Shown one piece after another: positions 47,303 through 55,352 of a DNA stretch of 64,000 nt. Positions within the stretch are counted from its first letter, which is position 1. The number at the start of each line of letters is the position of its first letter. The notes beneath the pieces were generated by a model. The model worked only from the letters and a program-made list of their open reading frames with translations. It was not told where the DNA came from and did no database searches. The position numbers and the translations under genes were made by a program. Source of the stretch: Nitrosospira sp. Nsp2 (GTDB lineage: Bacteria; Pseudomonadota; Gammaproteobacteria; Burkholderiales; Nitrosomonadaceae); assembly GCF_003050965.1 (NCBI RefSeq), contig NZ_QAOU01000001.1, positions 248,001-312,000 of the forward strand. The letters are read 5' to 3'.

Positions 47303-49075
47303 CTACCCTTCCTGAATCATTGGTATTTCTACCCGCACTTCGGTGCCCCCTTCAGAACGAGGCAGCAATTTCAGCTTCGCCCCAATCTGCCGAGCGCGGT
47401 AATGCATGATTTTAATTCCCATCCCGGAGGCGGTACCGCGCTCTGTATCAACACCAGAAAAACCCTTGCCGTCGTCGCATATCGACAGGCGGAGTATTTC
47501 TCCTACAGCGGCCAGGGAAATTACGAGATGCTTCGCATTACTGTGACGTATCGCATTGTTGAGAGCCTCTTGGGCAATCCGGTAAAGATTAAGCGCTACA
47601 TCGTTATCGACAATTGAAAATTCATTCTCGCGCACGAAATCACAGCTTATCCTATAGGTGGTTGCGATCCTCAACGCTAATGCCTGCAAAGCAGGCATCA
47701 AGCCGTGGGTTTCCAGTTCAAACGGAAGCAGGCCCTGTGCGATCTGCTTGCATTGCGTGGCTGCCGCTTGCGCTTGTTTAGCGATGGACGCAGCGACTGC
47801 TGCCTCCTCTTTAATGCCTGCAGCGGATATTCTTATCTCTAGAGCCTCGGCCTGGTAGCCAATCGCCGCGATCTGCTGCCCAAGATTATCGTGCAATTCT
47901 TGCCCAACGGAACGCTGGTGTTCTTCCGCCAAGGAAACCAGTGTCTGCTCCAAACGTTTGCCCTCGAGCCATTTCTGAACGTCGCCTGCAACGCCATCGA
48001 TGAGTCTCTGCTCTTCCGGTACCAGGAAAGGTGTCTCTTCGGGGTAGAACACCCATAACTGTCCGCGCAACGTATTATTCACTGTAATCTTAGACTGCAG
48101 CTCGTGCGTCAGGGAATGGCCACGTTTCTCGGAGAAGAATCTCCTGCCATCGAGTTCGATCATCGCGCTCGCATTTTCGGGGAATTGCATTGCCGGTATC
48201 AGGTGCTCAAAAATGTGTTGGCAGGCATGTTCCAGCGATAATTCCAGCCCCAAGCCGCGGCGAATCTCATAGAGACAGGTGACTTCCTTCAACCGCTCTT
48301 GCAATGTTTCATCAACGTGTTTGCGCTCGAGCCATCTCTCCAGGTCACTCGCTACGGCGTCGATGAGTCTTTGTTCTTCCGGCATCAGGAAGGGCCTGTC
48401 GACCGGATAAAATAAGCGCAGCTGCCCGCATGATTTGTTATCCACACTGATCTTCGAGTGTAGCTCGTGCGTAAGACCCTGTTCGTGTTCGCTGGTAGCG
48501 AATCGCCTGCCGTCGAGTTCGATCACGGCGGTAGCACTTTCGGGGAATTGCAACGCTGGGATCAGGCGTTCAAAAATGCGCTGGCAGACATTATCGACCG
48601 ATAACTCCAGCCCTATGCCCCGTCGAATCTCGTAAAGGCAAGTGATTTCCTTAAGCCATCTCTCAAGATCCCTCGCAATTGCATCGATGAGTCTCTGCTC
48701 TTCCGGCAACCGGAACGGCGTGTCTTCAGGATAGAACACGCGCAATCGTCCGCATAGCCCATTATTCATCACTGTAATAATCGATTGCAGCTCGTGCTTA
48801 GGCCCCTGGCCATGATTCGCGGTGGTAAAGTGCCTGCCGTCGAGTTCGATCATCGCGCTCGCAATTTGCGGATATCGCATTGCGGGTATCAGATGTTCAA
48901 AAATCTGTTGGCAGACATCCTCCACCGGTAATTCCGGACCCATGCGACGATGGATCTCGTAGAGACAGGTGATTTCTTTCAGCCGCTCTCGTAATGCCTG
49001 TGCCGCAATTTCATGCTCTTCGGTGGGGGAACTGGGTGGGGCATCTGCGAAGATTCTTTCGTTTTTGAGCACCAA
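47303..49075 (-). CDS. NarX-type histidine kinase with three tandem sensor repeats
   Basis: A 590-residue kinase with no membrane helix. Residues 32-140, 141-248 and 262-369 are three closely similar copies of a GAF-like sensor module (LKEITCLYEI at the start, MIELDGRRF in the middle, PEEQRLIDAV near the end). The HisKA_3 dimerisation domain has the phospho-accepting H395 in GQELHDNLGQQ. The HATPase domain follows (N-box NNAIRHSNAK, G-box DDGKGFSG). The start is TTG at 49075 or GTG at 49072, after GAGGAG. The soluble design suggests a cytoplasmic signal. The cognate regulator follows immediately. Confidence 0.9.
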   Translation of the reverse strand: MVLKNERIFADAPPSSPTEEHEIAAQALRERLKEITCLYEIHRRMGPELPVEDVCQQIFEHLIPAMRYPQIASAMIELDGRHFTTANHGQGPKHELQSIITVMNNGLCGRLRVFYPEDTPFRLPEEQRLIDAIARDLERWLKEITCLYEIRRGIGLELSVDNVCQRIFERLIPALQFPESATAVIELDGRRFATSEHEQGLTHELHSKISVDNKSCGQLRLFYPVDRPFLMPEEQRLIDAVASDLERWLERKHVDETLQERLKEVTCLYEIRRGLGLELSLEHACQHIFEHLIPAMQFPENASAMIELDGRRFFSEKRGHSLTHELQSKITVNNTLRGQLWVFYPEETPFLVPEEQRLIDGVAGDVQKWLEGKRLEQTLVSLAEEHQRSVGQELHDNLGQQIAAIGYQAEALEIRISAAGIKEEAAVAASIAKQAQAAATQCKQIAQGLLPFELETHGLMPALQALALRIATTYRISCDFVRENEFSIVDNDVALNLYRIAQEALNNAIRHSNAKHLVISLAAVGEILRLSICDDGKGFSGVDTERGTASGMGIKIMHYRARQIGAKLKLLPRSEGGTEVRVEIPMIQEG

Positions 49076-49581
49076 GCGACTCTCCTCTTTCAGCTAAATC
49101 TGATGTCGGCGCTCCGGCAGACATTGTCCGATGCTCTCAATTTGATCATTCCTGTAAAGGGACTTTCTGCGATTGAGAGCACGTCAACTGGTGTGCCTTT
49201 GGAACTATGGGGCGATTAATCTCTTTATAGCCGAAGAATAAAAAAATTGTTTCAATAATCCCTGCAATTAAGCCTGTATGCTACTTAACATAGTTAGCTA
49301 AATGTGAAAAGTTAGTAGCTCGAAAGGACTACTAGGACTATGCCGATGCTCGGACGCTGGGGGAGAGCCTTCCTCCATTCACGGACGTCGTATCACTCAT
49401 CAAGCCATGGCATCTTTAACGATATGTCACCCGTGGATTTAGGTTGCCAACCTGGACAAATCTGGGACATGGCTTGCAAATAAGTACGGTGGTGAGTTCG
49501 CTTCACCAAAGCACCGAGAGGGTCAGCGCGCTGGGATTGAGCTGGATAGGCTGCTTACCTGGGGTCTCCCTGAGGGTCAGT
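49076..49581. other. Intergenic region upstream of the histidine kinase
   Basis: A 506-bp region containing the kinase promoter side. Part of 49440-49600 reads as short open stretches in the plus frame interrupted by stops, which could be the remains of a gene, but I recognise no family. No repeat or terminator is evident. Confidence 0.35.
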
Positions 49582-49848
49582 TTAACTTTTGTTGAGTCCC
49601 GTCTCACTCTTTATGGTACATCGTTGGACCGGGAAAATCGCCGTTAGTATCTTCTGATGCCATACCATTTCCTTGGCCGTATTTTCATCTCGCTTTACGA
49701 TCCTATCGTGGTCGGCAAAAGTGCCGGTACTTTGAGCAGGCCCACTCATATCGTGTTTCTGTCTTTCGGGAGCACCGATTTGGGCGCACGAAGCCAATAG
49801 GCCAAGCGTGGATACAACCGCTACAAATCTCCTTGTTTTGGTTTTCAT
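49582..49848 (-). CDS. Small lipoprotein, probably truncated or frameshifted copy
   Basis: An 88-residue reading frame with a signal peptide and lipobox LLASC (about residue 21). The middle (ADHDRIVKRDENTAKEM) matches the damaged copy at 50920-51114 (DRYLAQRYENTDKEM). After that point the two diverge: the other copy goes on to a charged helix (KVEEQKKKRLQHYDESYRYG), while this one ends in an unrelated hydrophobic tail. I infer that this copy has lost its native C-terminus. AGGAG precedes the ATG, so it may still be translated. Function unknown. Confidence 0.55.
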   Translation of the reverse strand: MKTKTRRFVAVVSTLGLLASCAQIGAPERQKHDMSGPAQSTGTFADHDRIVKRDENTAKEMVWHQKILTAIFPVQRCTIKSETGLNKS

Positions 49849-49981
49849 GGAATGACTCCTAATAAGATTGAATGAGCTTCATCCTAACTCAGTCAATCCT
49901 GTCGGAATATTGGGGTAACTCTGGTTTTGTATTTGGGGTAACTCTGGTTTCATACTAGGTCAAACCCTGAGCAACGCATGG
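49849..49981. repeat. Left arm of an imperfect inverted repeat
   Basis: The reverse complement of this segment aligns with 50814-50922: both run from a GCGTTGCTCAGGGTTT-type end through an ACCAGAGTT/CCCCAATAT block to TTAGGATGAAGCT and a start codon. This arm also has an internal 18-bp direct repeat (49910-49927 and 49933-49950). The arms represent the 5' regions of two inverted copies of the same lipoprotein gene. Confidence 0.8.
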
Positions 49982-50370
49982 ATAAGGGGTCAGCGAAATC
50001 CTGGAAGGCCCTGTTTTTTTCGCTGCTCATTATCGTATTGTGTTCATCCCGGTATTGATGGGTTATCTGATTCGGGGCCGCATACTCGAGGAATAAAAGA
50101 ACTTTCTTAGCCGCTCTTGATCGCCGCGTATTGTCGCTTGCTGGAACGCATGCTGCATCCCCGCGTGTAACATGTATATAGCCGCAGTGATTGCTGCCAT
50201 GACGATATGACCCATGGGGCGGTTGGGTGGAGAATCCACGCCGCTGCTGTGGAGGGAGATTTGCTCTTTATGCGAGTGGCCGGGATAGATCGGTTGACTT
50301 TATTAAAGAGAAATATGAGCTTTACCGCAGGTATGAGTATCCGCGCTTTATGCTGATGTTTTAGAGAACA

Positions 50371-50502
50371 GTCTACAAGGGAAGAAAGCCAGGGCTCAAC
50401 GCAGAGAGGATTGCCAGCTGGGCGAGCAGGCTGAAACGTGAGATAACCTGTCAAAGCTGGCAAAAGAGTTTGGTATAAGCGAGAGAAACGCTTTATCAAT
50501 TT
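50371..50502 (+). pseudogene. Relic of the C-terminal end of a serine recombinase (resolvase/invertase)
   Basis: Reading across frameshifts gives YKGRKPGLNAERIA, then (next frame) KLAKEFGIS, then (third frame) ETLYQF. This is the conserved tail of TnpR/Hin-type serine recombinases, where GRKPGL is followed by a HTH with AxxFGISRETLYQ. The catalytic N-terminal domain is not found and stop codons interrupt every frame. It marks the remains of a transposon or invertible element. Confidence 0.65.
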
Positions 50503-50525
50503 TCGGTTGAGATCCAACCCACCAA

Positions 50526-50594
50526 GGCTTGCGCCGGCTCGCTCAAAAAGAAATTTCCCTTCAATACCTCGCGGATAGCAGTTATCAGCACCCC
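50526..50594 (-). pseudogene. Fragment of a NarL-type response regulator gene
   Basis: Twenty-three codons on the minus strand read GVLITAIREVLKGNFFLSEP and then AQA. They match the receiver end of the intact regulator (RVLVAAVRKVLKGNFSLSD) and of the truncated one (KILVIAIRELLKGHYYLSK). Nothing of the rest of the gene is recognisable. It is a third, nearly erased copy of the same regulator. Confidence 0.6.
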
Positions 50595-50813
50595 CCGGGA
50601 TCACGGGGGTCCCTTATGGTTAATTTTACCTACTCCCTACTCGACCGCGAAGCCTATGGGATTGAAGTACATCTTTTATCTACTAAGACTAAGACACCTG
50701 GAGTTCTTACAAAAAGAAACCCAGTAGCCCAAGCTTAAGGTGGGATATGTCCTTCTTGCTTCGTAAGGAGATTGGGCATGGGTGACATGAGTACTTTCGG
50801 GGGACGCTTACTC

Positions 50814-50922
50814 ACGCGTTGCTCAGGGTTTTACTTAGTATAAAACCAGAGTTTCCCCAATATATGGATAGTATTGGCTGGATTAGGATGAAGCTAATTT
50901 CAATCTTTTGAAGATTATCATG
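50814..50922. repeat. Right arm of an imperfect inverted repeat
   Basis: Inverted partner of 49849-49981, about 830 bp away. It lacks the internal 18-bp duplication of the left arm and ends at the start codon of the damaged lipoprotein copy on the plus strand. Confidence 0.8.
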
Positions 50923-51114
50923 AACACAGAAATACGATCGGTACCTGGCACAGCGATATGAAAATACGGACAAGGAAATGTTGGTAAGGTAGAGGAACAA
51001 AAGAAGAAACGGCTTCAGCATTACGACGAAAGCTACCGCTATGGCAGAGAAGGACAGGATTTCCAACCGCATACCCTGGCTTTACCTCGGAAATACCAGC
51101 GGACGGCAGAGTAA
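50920..51114 (+). pseudogene. Frameshifted copy of the small lipoprotein gene
   Basis: From the ATG at 50920 the signal peptide part is missing. One frame gives DRYLAQRYENTDKEM, then a stop; a neighbouring frame continues as KVEEQKKKRLQHYDESYRYG, followed by GREGQDFQPHTLALPRKYQ and a stop at 51112. Together they look like the mature, helical part of the same protein family as 49582-49848. The open frame on the opposite strand here is a shadow. Confidence 0.65.
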
Positions 51115-51292
51115 GCTACCATCCAAGCTTTTCAACACGGCAGGGGTCGGAGCTTGCGAAGCGCGATTATGCCGCTCCTGCGAAAACACCGCGCCAGCTA
51201 AGCCGATAAAACCAGGGCGAGAATTGGACCAGATTCTGCAACCCATGCAAGAACCAGCACGCACTGTAAGGGCGAGATGATTCCACGGACCC

Positions 51293-51778
51293 ATGAATAT
51301 GCCAGCCTCGAAAGCGAAAGTTATGTTGGTGGACGACCATGCCATGCTGCGCTATGGCATGGCGATGCTCATCAATCTCGAGCCCGATATGGAGGTTTTT
51401 GCCGAGGCTGGTGATTGCGACGAGGCGCTGGCCACACTCAAAGCCGGACATCATCCCGATATCGTTTTGATGGATGTGTCTCTCAAAACCTATTCGGGAC
51501 TCGGCGTAATAAAGAGCATGCACAGCAGGATTCCCGCATTGCCCGTGCTCGTTGTGTCCTTGCACGACGAAGCGGTGTATGCCGAGCGGGCTTTGCGGGC
51601 GGGCGCGCGGGGTTATGTGATGAAGCAGGAGTCGGGCAAGATACTGGTGATCGCTATCCGCGAATTATTGAAAGGCCATTACTATCTGAGCAAGCCAATG
51701 CAGGTGAGATTGTTGAACCGGGTCGCGACTGGAAATTTGGAAAACGAACCGTTGATTAGCCTGACCCCAGCAAGTTGA
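51293..51778 (+). CDS. Truncated response regulator (receiver domain only)
   Basis: A 161-residue paralogue of the regulator at 46647-47300. The receiver is intact (VDDHAML with D14/D15, phospho-acceptor D61 in VLMDVS, Lys in YVMKQESG) and the linker matches (VRLLNRVATGN), but the protein stops at LTPAS exactly where the LuxR HTH should begin. A one-base shift would read SKLTY in place of SEFEV, so a frameshift and loss of downstream DNA are likely. It may survive as a stand-alone receiver competing for phosphate from the kinase, or be a recent pseudogene. Confidence 0.8.
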   Translation: MNMPASKAKVMLVDDHAMLRYGMAMLINLEPDMEVFAEAGDCDEALATLKAGHHPDIVLMDVSLKTYSGLGVIKSMHSRIPALPVLVVSLHDEAVYAERALRAGARGYVMKQESGKILVIAIRELLKGHYYLSKPMQVRLLNRVATGNLENEPLISLTPAS

Positions 51779-52012
51779 CGTATTGTATTTAATTAAGGTC
51801 GCCCATAGCACCGCAGATTAAATGCAATATGCCACTCAGTGGATTTCCAACAAAAGCGTCCCATTTTTCCAAGGTCCGGAGTATTAACCTCCCGGCTCAC
51901 TTTCCATCACTAAAATTCATCCCTGCCCACTGAGCAACTGGGGGCAATATGGGCGACTTCCTCAACGAAGGTTGTAACGCTATCCACCGCCGGGCATCGT
52001 CAGCCTGGCGTG

Positions 52013-52426
52013 CTACCGGGCAACTGCTTTCGCATCATTAAATTGTTTATAGCGAAAAACCAAGTACGTTCCGAAACCTCCAAAAAATAATGCAATGACG
52101 GGCCATGGCTCACCCCCGGATGTAGGCTTACCAGGCAACGCAAATAGACTACTACTTAGGAAAAGAATTATTAAAAAAATCGTGGTTAGATTCCAATCAT
52201 CTGCAAAAACGTTTTTATCTCGTACGCAGCACGCGATAGCTGTAAAAGAACCGTCGTGCAGACGCGACTCTACGGCCACAACAATTTCAGATGAGGTGCC
52301 AACCGGTGCTGAGCTCGAGATTATGCGAACTCGTTCGCCATCTAGAGTAACTATTGCGTAGTACGCCTCATCGCCGTCCTGGAAGTTAAACTCCACTTCC
52401 GTTACACGCCCGCTTATCAAAAACAT
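52013..52426 (-). CDS. Membrane protein of unknown function
   Basis: A 137-residue protein. The first about 75 residues form a beta-rich, soluble part (ISGRVTEVEFNFQDGDEAYY), followed by two membrane helices (about residues 80-97 and 108-124) separated by a Gly/Pro loop. I recognise no family. A start without a strong ribosome binding site and a position in the accessory region make it less certain than its neighbours. Confidence 0.55.
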   Translation of the reverse strand: MFLISGRVTEVEFNFQDGDEAYYAIVTLDGERVRIISSSAPVGTSSEIVVAVESRLHDGSFTAIACCVRDKNVFADDWNLTTIFLIILFLSSSLFALPGKPTSGGEPWPVIALFFGGFGTYLVFRYKQFNDAKAVAR

Positions 52427-52481
52427 TTACAATAAATTTATTATTCGACAGGAGCTTTCAACAGGGTGATAGGAATTCAAA

Positions 52482-52742
52482 ATGAGAATTATTGCAGTGC
52501 TGTTGTTGATCGGGTTGGAGGGATGTGCCACGACTCCCTCTGCTTATTACGGAGAATATACGCGTGGAGGAGAAGTGGCAGATTACAGGGCGGCGCTTCA
52601 CGAATGTCGAGCCGTGGCGAAAAATAGGGCCGATAAGGATAATTACGCAGACCCTTTGACGGCCGTGTGGTGGACTTATGTTGACGAATATACATTGGCC
52701 TGCATGAAGGAAAAGGGATTCGAGTTGGTCAAAAAAAAGTGA
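52482..52742 (+). CDS. Small lipoprotein of unknown function
   Basis: An 86-residue protein with a signal peptide and lipobox LEGC (about residue 15). The mature part is 70 residues, charged, with two cysteines (HECRAVA, LACMKEKGF) that could form a disulfide. AGGA precedes the ATG. Its size and layout, ending in a MKEKGFE block, are those of many small proteobacterial lipoproteins. Function unknown. Confidence 0.65.
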   Translation: MRIIAVLLLIGLEGCATTPSAYYGEYTRGGEVADYRAALHECRAVAKNRADKDNYADPLTAVWWTYVDEYTLACMKEKGFELVKKK

Positions 52743-52917
52743 CCCCTTCTTTTCCTTTGTTTGGAGGTTGACCAACTCCTCTTTAACGTGTCTCGTAATA
52801 CTCGTTCCTCTGAATCAATAACGCCCATGCGTCTATCTATGCGGCTTAGCGCACAGATTTCCCGTATGGGAAACGTAATAATGGTGGCGTATCAACGACT
52901 GCAAGAGGAGGTGCGCC

Positions 52918-53001
52918 ATGAACAGTGTCTTCGTGTTTTGGGGTACGTATATTCTTGTACTCACCGCTGGTTTAGGTCTGTTGGGCGTGAGTTGGAGCTG
53001 A
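52918..53001 (+). CDS. 27-residue single-helix membrane peptide
   Basis: A very short gene: ATG at 52918, stop at 52999-53001, 27 codons. AGGAGG lies six bases before the start, better than most genes in this window. Residues 4-24 are one hydrophobic helix (VFVFWGTYILVLTAGLGLLG). A 12-bp terminator hairpin follows 25 bases after the stop. The combination of ribosome binding site, membrane helix and terminator supports a real small protein. I do not know its family; small subunits of oxidases or transporters look like this. Confidence 0.55.
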   Translation: MNSVFVFWGTYILVLTAGLGLLGVSWS

Positions 53002-53025
53002 TATCCTAGCACTTGAAATATTCAT

Positions 53026-53061
53026 AATGGCCCGGAGCGTATAACGCATCTCCGGGCCATT
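53026..53061 (+). terminator. Terminator hairpin after the small membrane peptide gene
   Basis: AATGGCCCGGAG (53026-53037) pairs perfectly with CTCCGGGCCATT (53050-53061), a 12-bp GC-rich stem with a 12-base loop, followed by TCATTTCC. The T-tract is short, so termination may be partial. Confidence 0.7.
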
Positions 53062-53241
53062 TCATTTCCATCACATAAAACCCCCTGTGGCCCATATTTA
53101 TCCATTTCCGCCCCGTTACTCTGCTCGTACGCTCCGCGTTTACAGGCCCGTCGGGATGTTACACGCAGAAGTGCGATATTTACTCCACCTGTTATTGCTG
53201 GAGAACTCGCCCATGGGAATGGTATGGTGGGAGGATAAGCC

Positions 53242-53289
53242 ATGATGATTTGTCGCAGGATACTGTTTCGCAGCACCTTCATTGTTTAG
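53242..53289 (+). CDS. Possible 15-codon leader peptide before the PP2C gene
   Basis: ATG at 53242, seven bases after GGAGG, opens a 15-codon frame (MMICRRILFRSTFIV) that stops 19 bases before the phosphatase start. The ribosome binding site is strong. It could couple translation to the phosphatase gene or be chance. Confidence 0.3.
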   Translation: MMICRRILFRSTFIV

Positions 53290-53308
53290 CGGACGAGGAA
53301 GCGATGCC

Positions 53309-54091
53309 ATGGTCAGGTTGCTCTCAGCGGCGGTAACTCATGTGGGGCTGGTGCGCACAAATAATGAGGATGCATACCTTGCCATGCCTGAGGTCGGGCT
53401 TTTTGCCCTCTCCGATGGTATGGGCGGAGCAGCAGCCGGTGAAATTGCGAGCAGATATTTTATAGAAACGGCGCAAGCCGTTTTTACCAATGACATTCCT
53501 GGTTCCGCGGAGGAGACGTATGCGCGAGTGGAAAAAATATTCGGGGACTCGAATAAACGCATACTGGAGCACGCTACGCAGAATCCGGATAACGGGGGAA
53601 TGGGTTGCACGGGCGATATTCTCGTGTTTTATGACGACCGCTACGTTGTCGGCCATGTAGGGGACAGCAGGGTATACCTGCTGAGGCACGGGGGCTTGTC
53701 GCAGTTGACCAGCGATCACTCCCTGGTGCAATTGCAGGTGGATAAGGGCCTGTTGACGCCGCAAGGGGCAAGAACTCATCCCCAGAAAAATATCATCCTC
53801 AGAGCTGTTGGCACCGACTCGTTAGTGTTTCCGGATCTTCTGAAAGGTGAAGCGCTCGACCACGATATTTTTCTGCTTTGCTCAGATGGATTGACCGACA
53901 TGGTGGAGGATTCCGAGATCCAGCGTATTCTCAGTTGGAATGGATCGCTGCAACAGAAGGCTGACAGTCTAATCGGGGCGGCACTTGATGCCGGAGGAAG
54001 GGATAACGTCACGGTTGTTCTCTGTGAGGTAGGGATGAGCAGCCAGCAGAACCCGGCATTGGGGATCGCGCAGCAGATGACGAGTTCATGA
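53309..54091 (+). CDS. PP2C-family serine/threonine protein phosphatase
   Basis: A 260-residue PPM-type phosphatase. The metal-binding motifs are in order: RTNNED (residues 16-21), LSDGMGG (D36), GHVGDSRVYLLR and the late SDGLTD and GGRDNVTVVL. It removes phosphate from Ser/Thr of proteins, with two Mn/Mg ions. No membrane segment or sensor domain is attached, and no Ser/Thr kinase gene is in the window. I start at the ATG at 53309, preceded by AGGAAG, rather than a TTG at 53282. Confidence 0.9.
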   Translation: MVRLLSAAVTHVGLVRTNNEDAYLAMPEVGLFALSDGMGGAAAGEIASRYFIETAQAVFTNDIPGSAEETYARVEKIFGDSNKRILEHATQNPDNGGMGCTGDILVFYDDRYVVGHVGDSRVYLLRHGGLSQLTSDHSLVQLQVDKGLLTPQGARTHPQKNIILRAVGTDSLVFPDLLKGEALDHDIFLLCSDGLTDMVEDSEIQRILSWNGSLQQKADSLIGAALDAGGRDNVTVVLCEVGMSSQQNPALGIAQQMTSS

Positions 54092-54175
54092 ATAAGCATG
54101 TGGAAGGTGCTTTTTTTCACGTGTCGCCGGTAAAAATTATTACGCTATACTCTGGTTTCTGTAGCTGGGACGATC

Positions 54176-55351
54176 ATGAAAATTCACGAGTATCAGGCGA
54201 AAAAAATTCTGCGCGACTTTGGCGTTCCCACACCCGCAGGATTGCCTTGTTTTAGCGTTGACGAAGCCGTGGAGGCCGCTAAAAGTCTGGGCGGAAGCGC
54301 GTGGGTGGTTAAAGCGCAAATTCACGCCGGAGGACGCGGCAAGGGCGGTGGGGTGAAAGTGGCGAAGTCGCTCGACGAAGTGAAACAATTCGCGGCCAAA
54401 ATATTGGGTATGACGCTAGTCACGCCTCAGACTGGTCCTAGGGGTCAAGTCGTGCGAAGGCTTCTGATTGAACAGGGCGTCGACATCAAAACGGAGTTTT
54501 ATGCCGGCCTGGTTGTGGATCGCGGCAGTCGCCGTGTCTGCGTGATCGGTAGCGGGGAAGGCGGCATGAATATCGAGGAGGTCGCCGCCACGTCGCCGGA
54601 GAAGATCCACAAACTGCTTATTGACCCCGTGGCAGGATTGACCGTCGCGGACGCTGAAGATATGGTACGGCGGATGGGGATCACCGAATCGGCTGTTATG
54701 GAGGCAGGCGCGTTATTGCAAGATTTATACCGCGCGTACGACAGTACCGACGCGACGCTGGTCGAAATCAATCCCCTCATACTTACCGCGGAGGATCGTG
54801 TTCTCGCGCTCGACGCGAAAATGAATTTTGATGACAACGCCTTATTCCGTCATTCCGAAATTGCCGCACTGCGCGATCTCGACGAGGAGGATCCCGCGGA
54901 GATCGAAGCGTCCAAATATGAACTGTCATACGTCTCGCTGGACGGCAACATCGGTTGCCTCGTGAATGGCGCGGGTCTTGCGATGGCAACAATGGACATC
55001 ATCAAGCTCTACGGCGGAAATCCCGCCAATTTTCTCGATGTGGGTGGCGGGGCAACCGCGGAAAAGGTGGCGGAGGCATTCAAGCTGATGCTGCGCAATC
55101 CGGAATTAAAAGCGATCCTGGTCAATATATTCGGGGGCATCATGAAGTGCGACGTTATTGCCGAAGGCGTCGTGACCGCAGCGAGAGAGGTGCATCTAAA
55201 CGTTCCGCTGGTGGTGCGCCTCGAAGGTACCAACGTGGACCTGGGTAAAAAAATCCTCGCCGAATCCGGATTGCCGATTATTCAGGCTGGAAATATGGCG
55301 GATGCAGCGGAGAAGGCGGTTGCTGCCGCGTCGGCAGGGGGAGGAGTTTAG
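54176..55351 (+). CDS. sucC: Succinyl-CoA synthetase beta subunit
   Basis: A 391-residue SucC of the TCA cycle, which with SucD converts succinyl-CoA to succinate with substrate-level ATP or GTP formation. The ATP-grasp domain (about residues 1-230) includes [18 protein letters not shown], and the ligase_CoA domain holds [14 protein letters not shown]. The start [18 protein letters not shown] is typical. sucD starts one base after its stop codon. Confidence 0.97.
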   Translation: MKIHEYQAKKILRDFGVPTPAGLPCFSVDEAVEAAKSLGGSAWVVKAQIHAGGRGKGGGVKVAKSLDEVKQFAAKILGMTLVTPQTGPRGQVVRRLLIEQGVDIKTEFYAGLVVDRGSRRVCVIGSGEGGMNIEEVAATSPEKIHKLLIDPVAGLTVADAEDMVRRMGITESAVMEAGALLQDLYRAYDSTDATLVEINPLILTAEDRVLALDAKMNFDDNALFRHSEIAALRDLDEEDPAEIEASKYELSYVSLDGNIGCLVNGAGLAMATMDIIKLYGGNPANFLDVGGGATAEKVAEAFKLMLRNPELKAILVNIFGGIMKCDVIAEGVVTAAREVHLNVPLVVRLEGTNVDLGKKILAESGLPIIQAGNMADAAEKAVAAASAGGGV

Positions 55352-55352
55352 A

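Noticed and set aside
50016-50098. A HYRIVFIP-like stretch resembling the start of IS200/IS605 transposases
   Set aside because: Only about eight residues match and no later motif (HxH, catalytic Tyr) follows; too weak to call.
50107-50604. A 165-codon open frame on the minus strand
   Set aside because: It crosses the recombinase relic (plus strand) and overlaps the regulator fragment in a different frame; no family and no ribosome binding site.
50812-51072. An 86-codon open frame on the minus strand with hydrophobic stretches
   Set aside because: It lies antisense to the inverted repeat arm and the damaged lipoprotein copy on the plus strand, which explain the sequence better.
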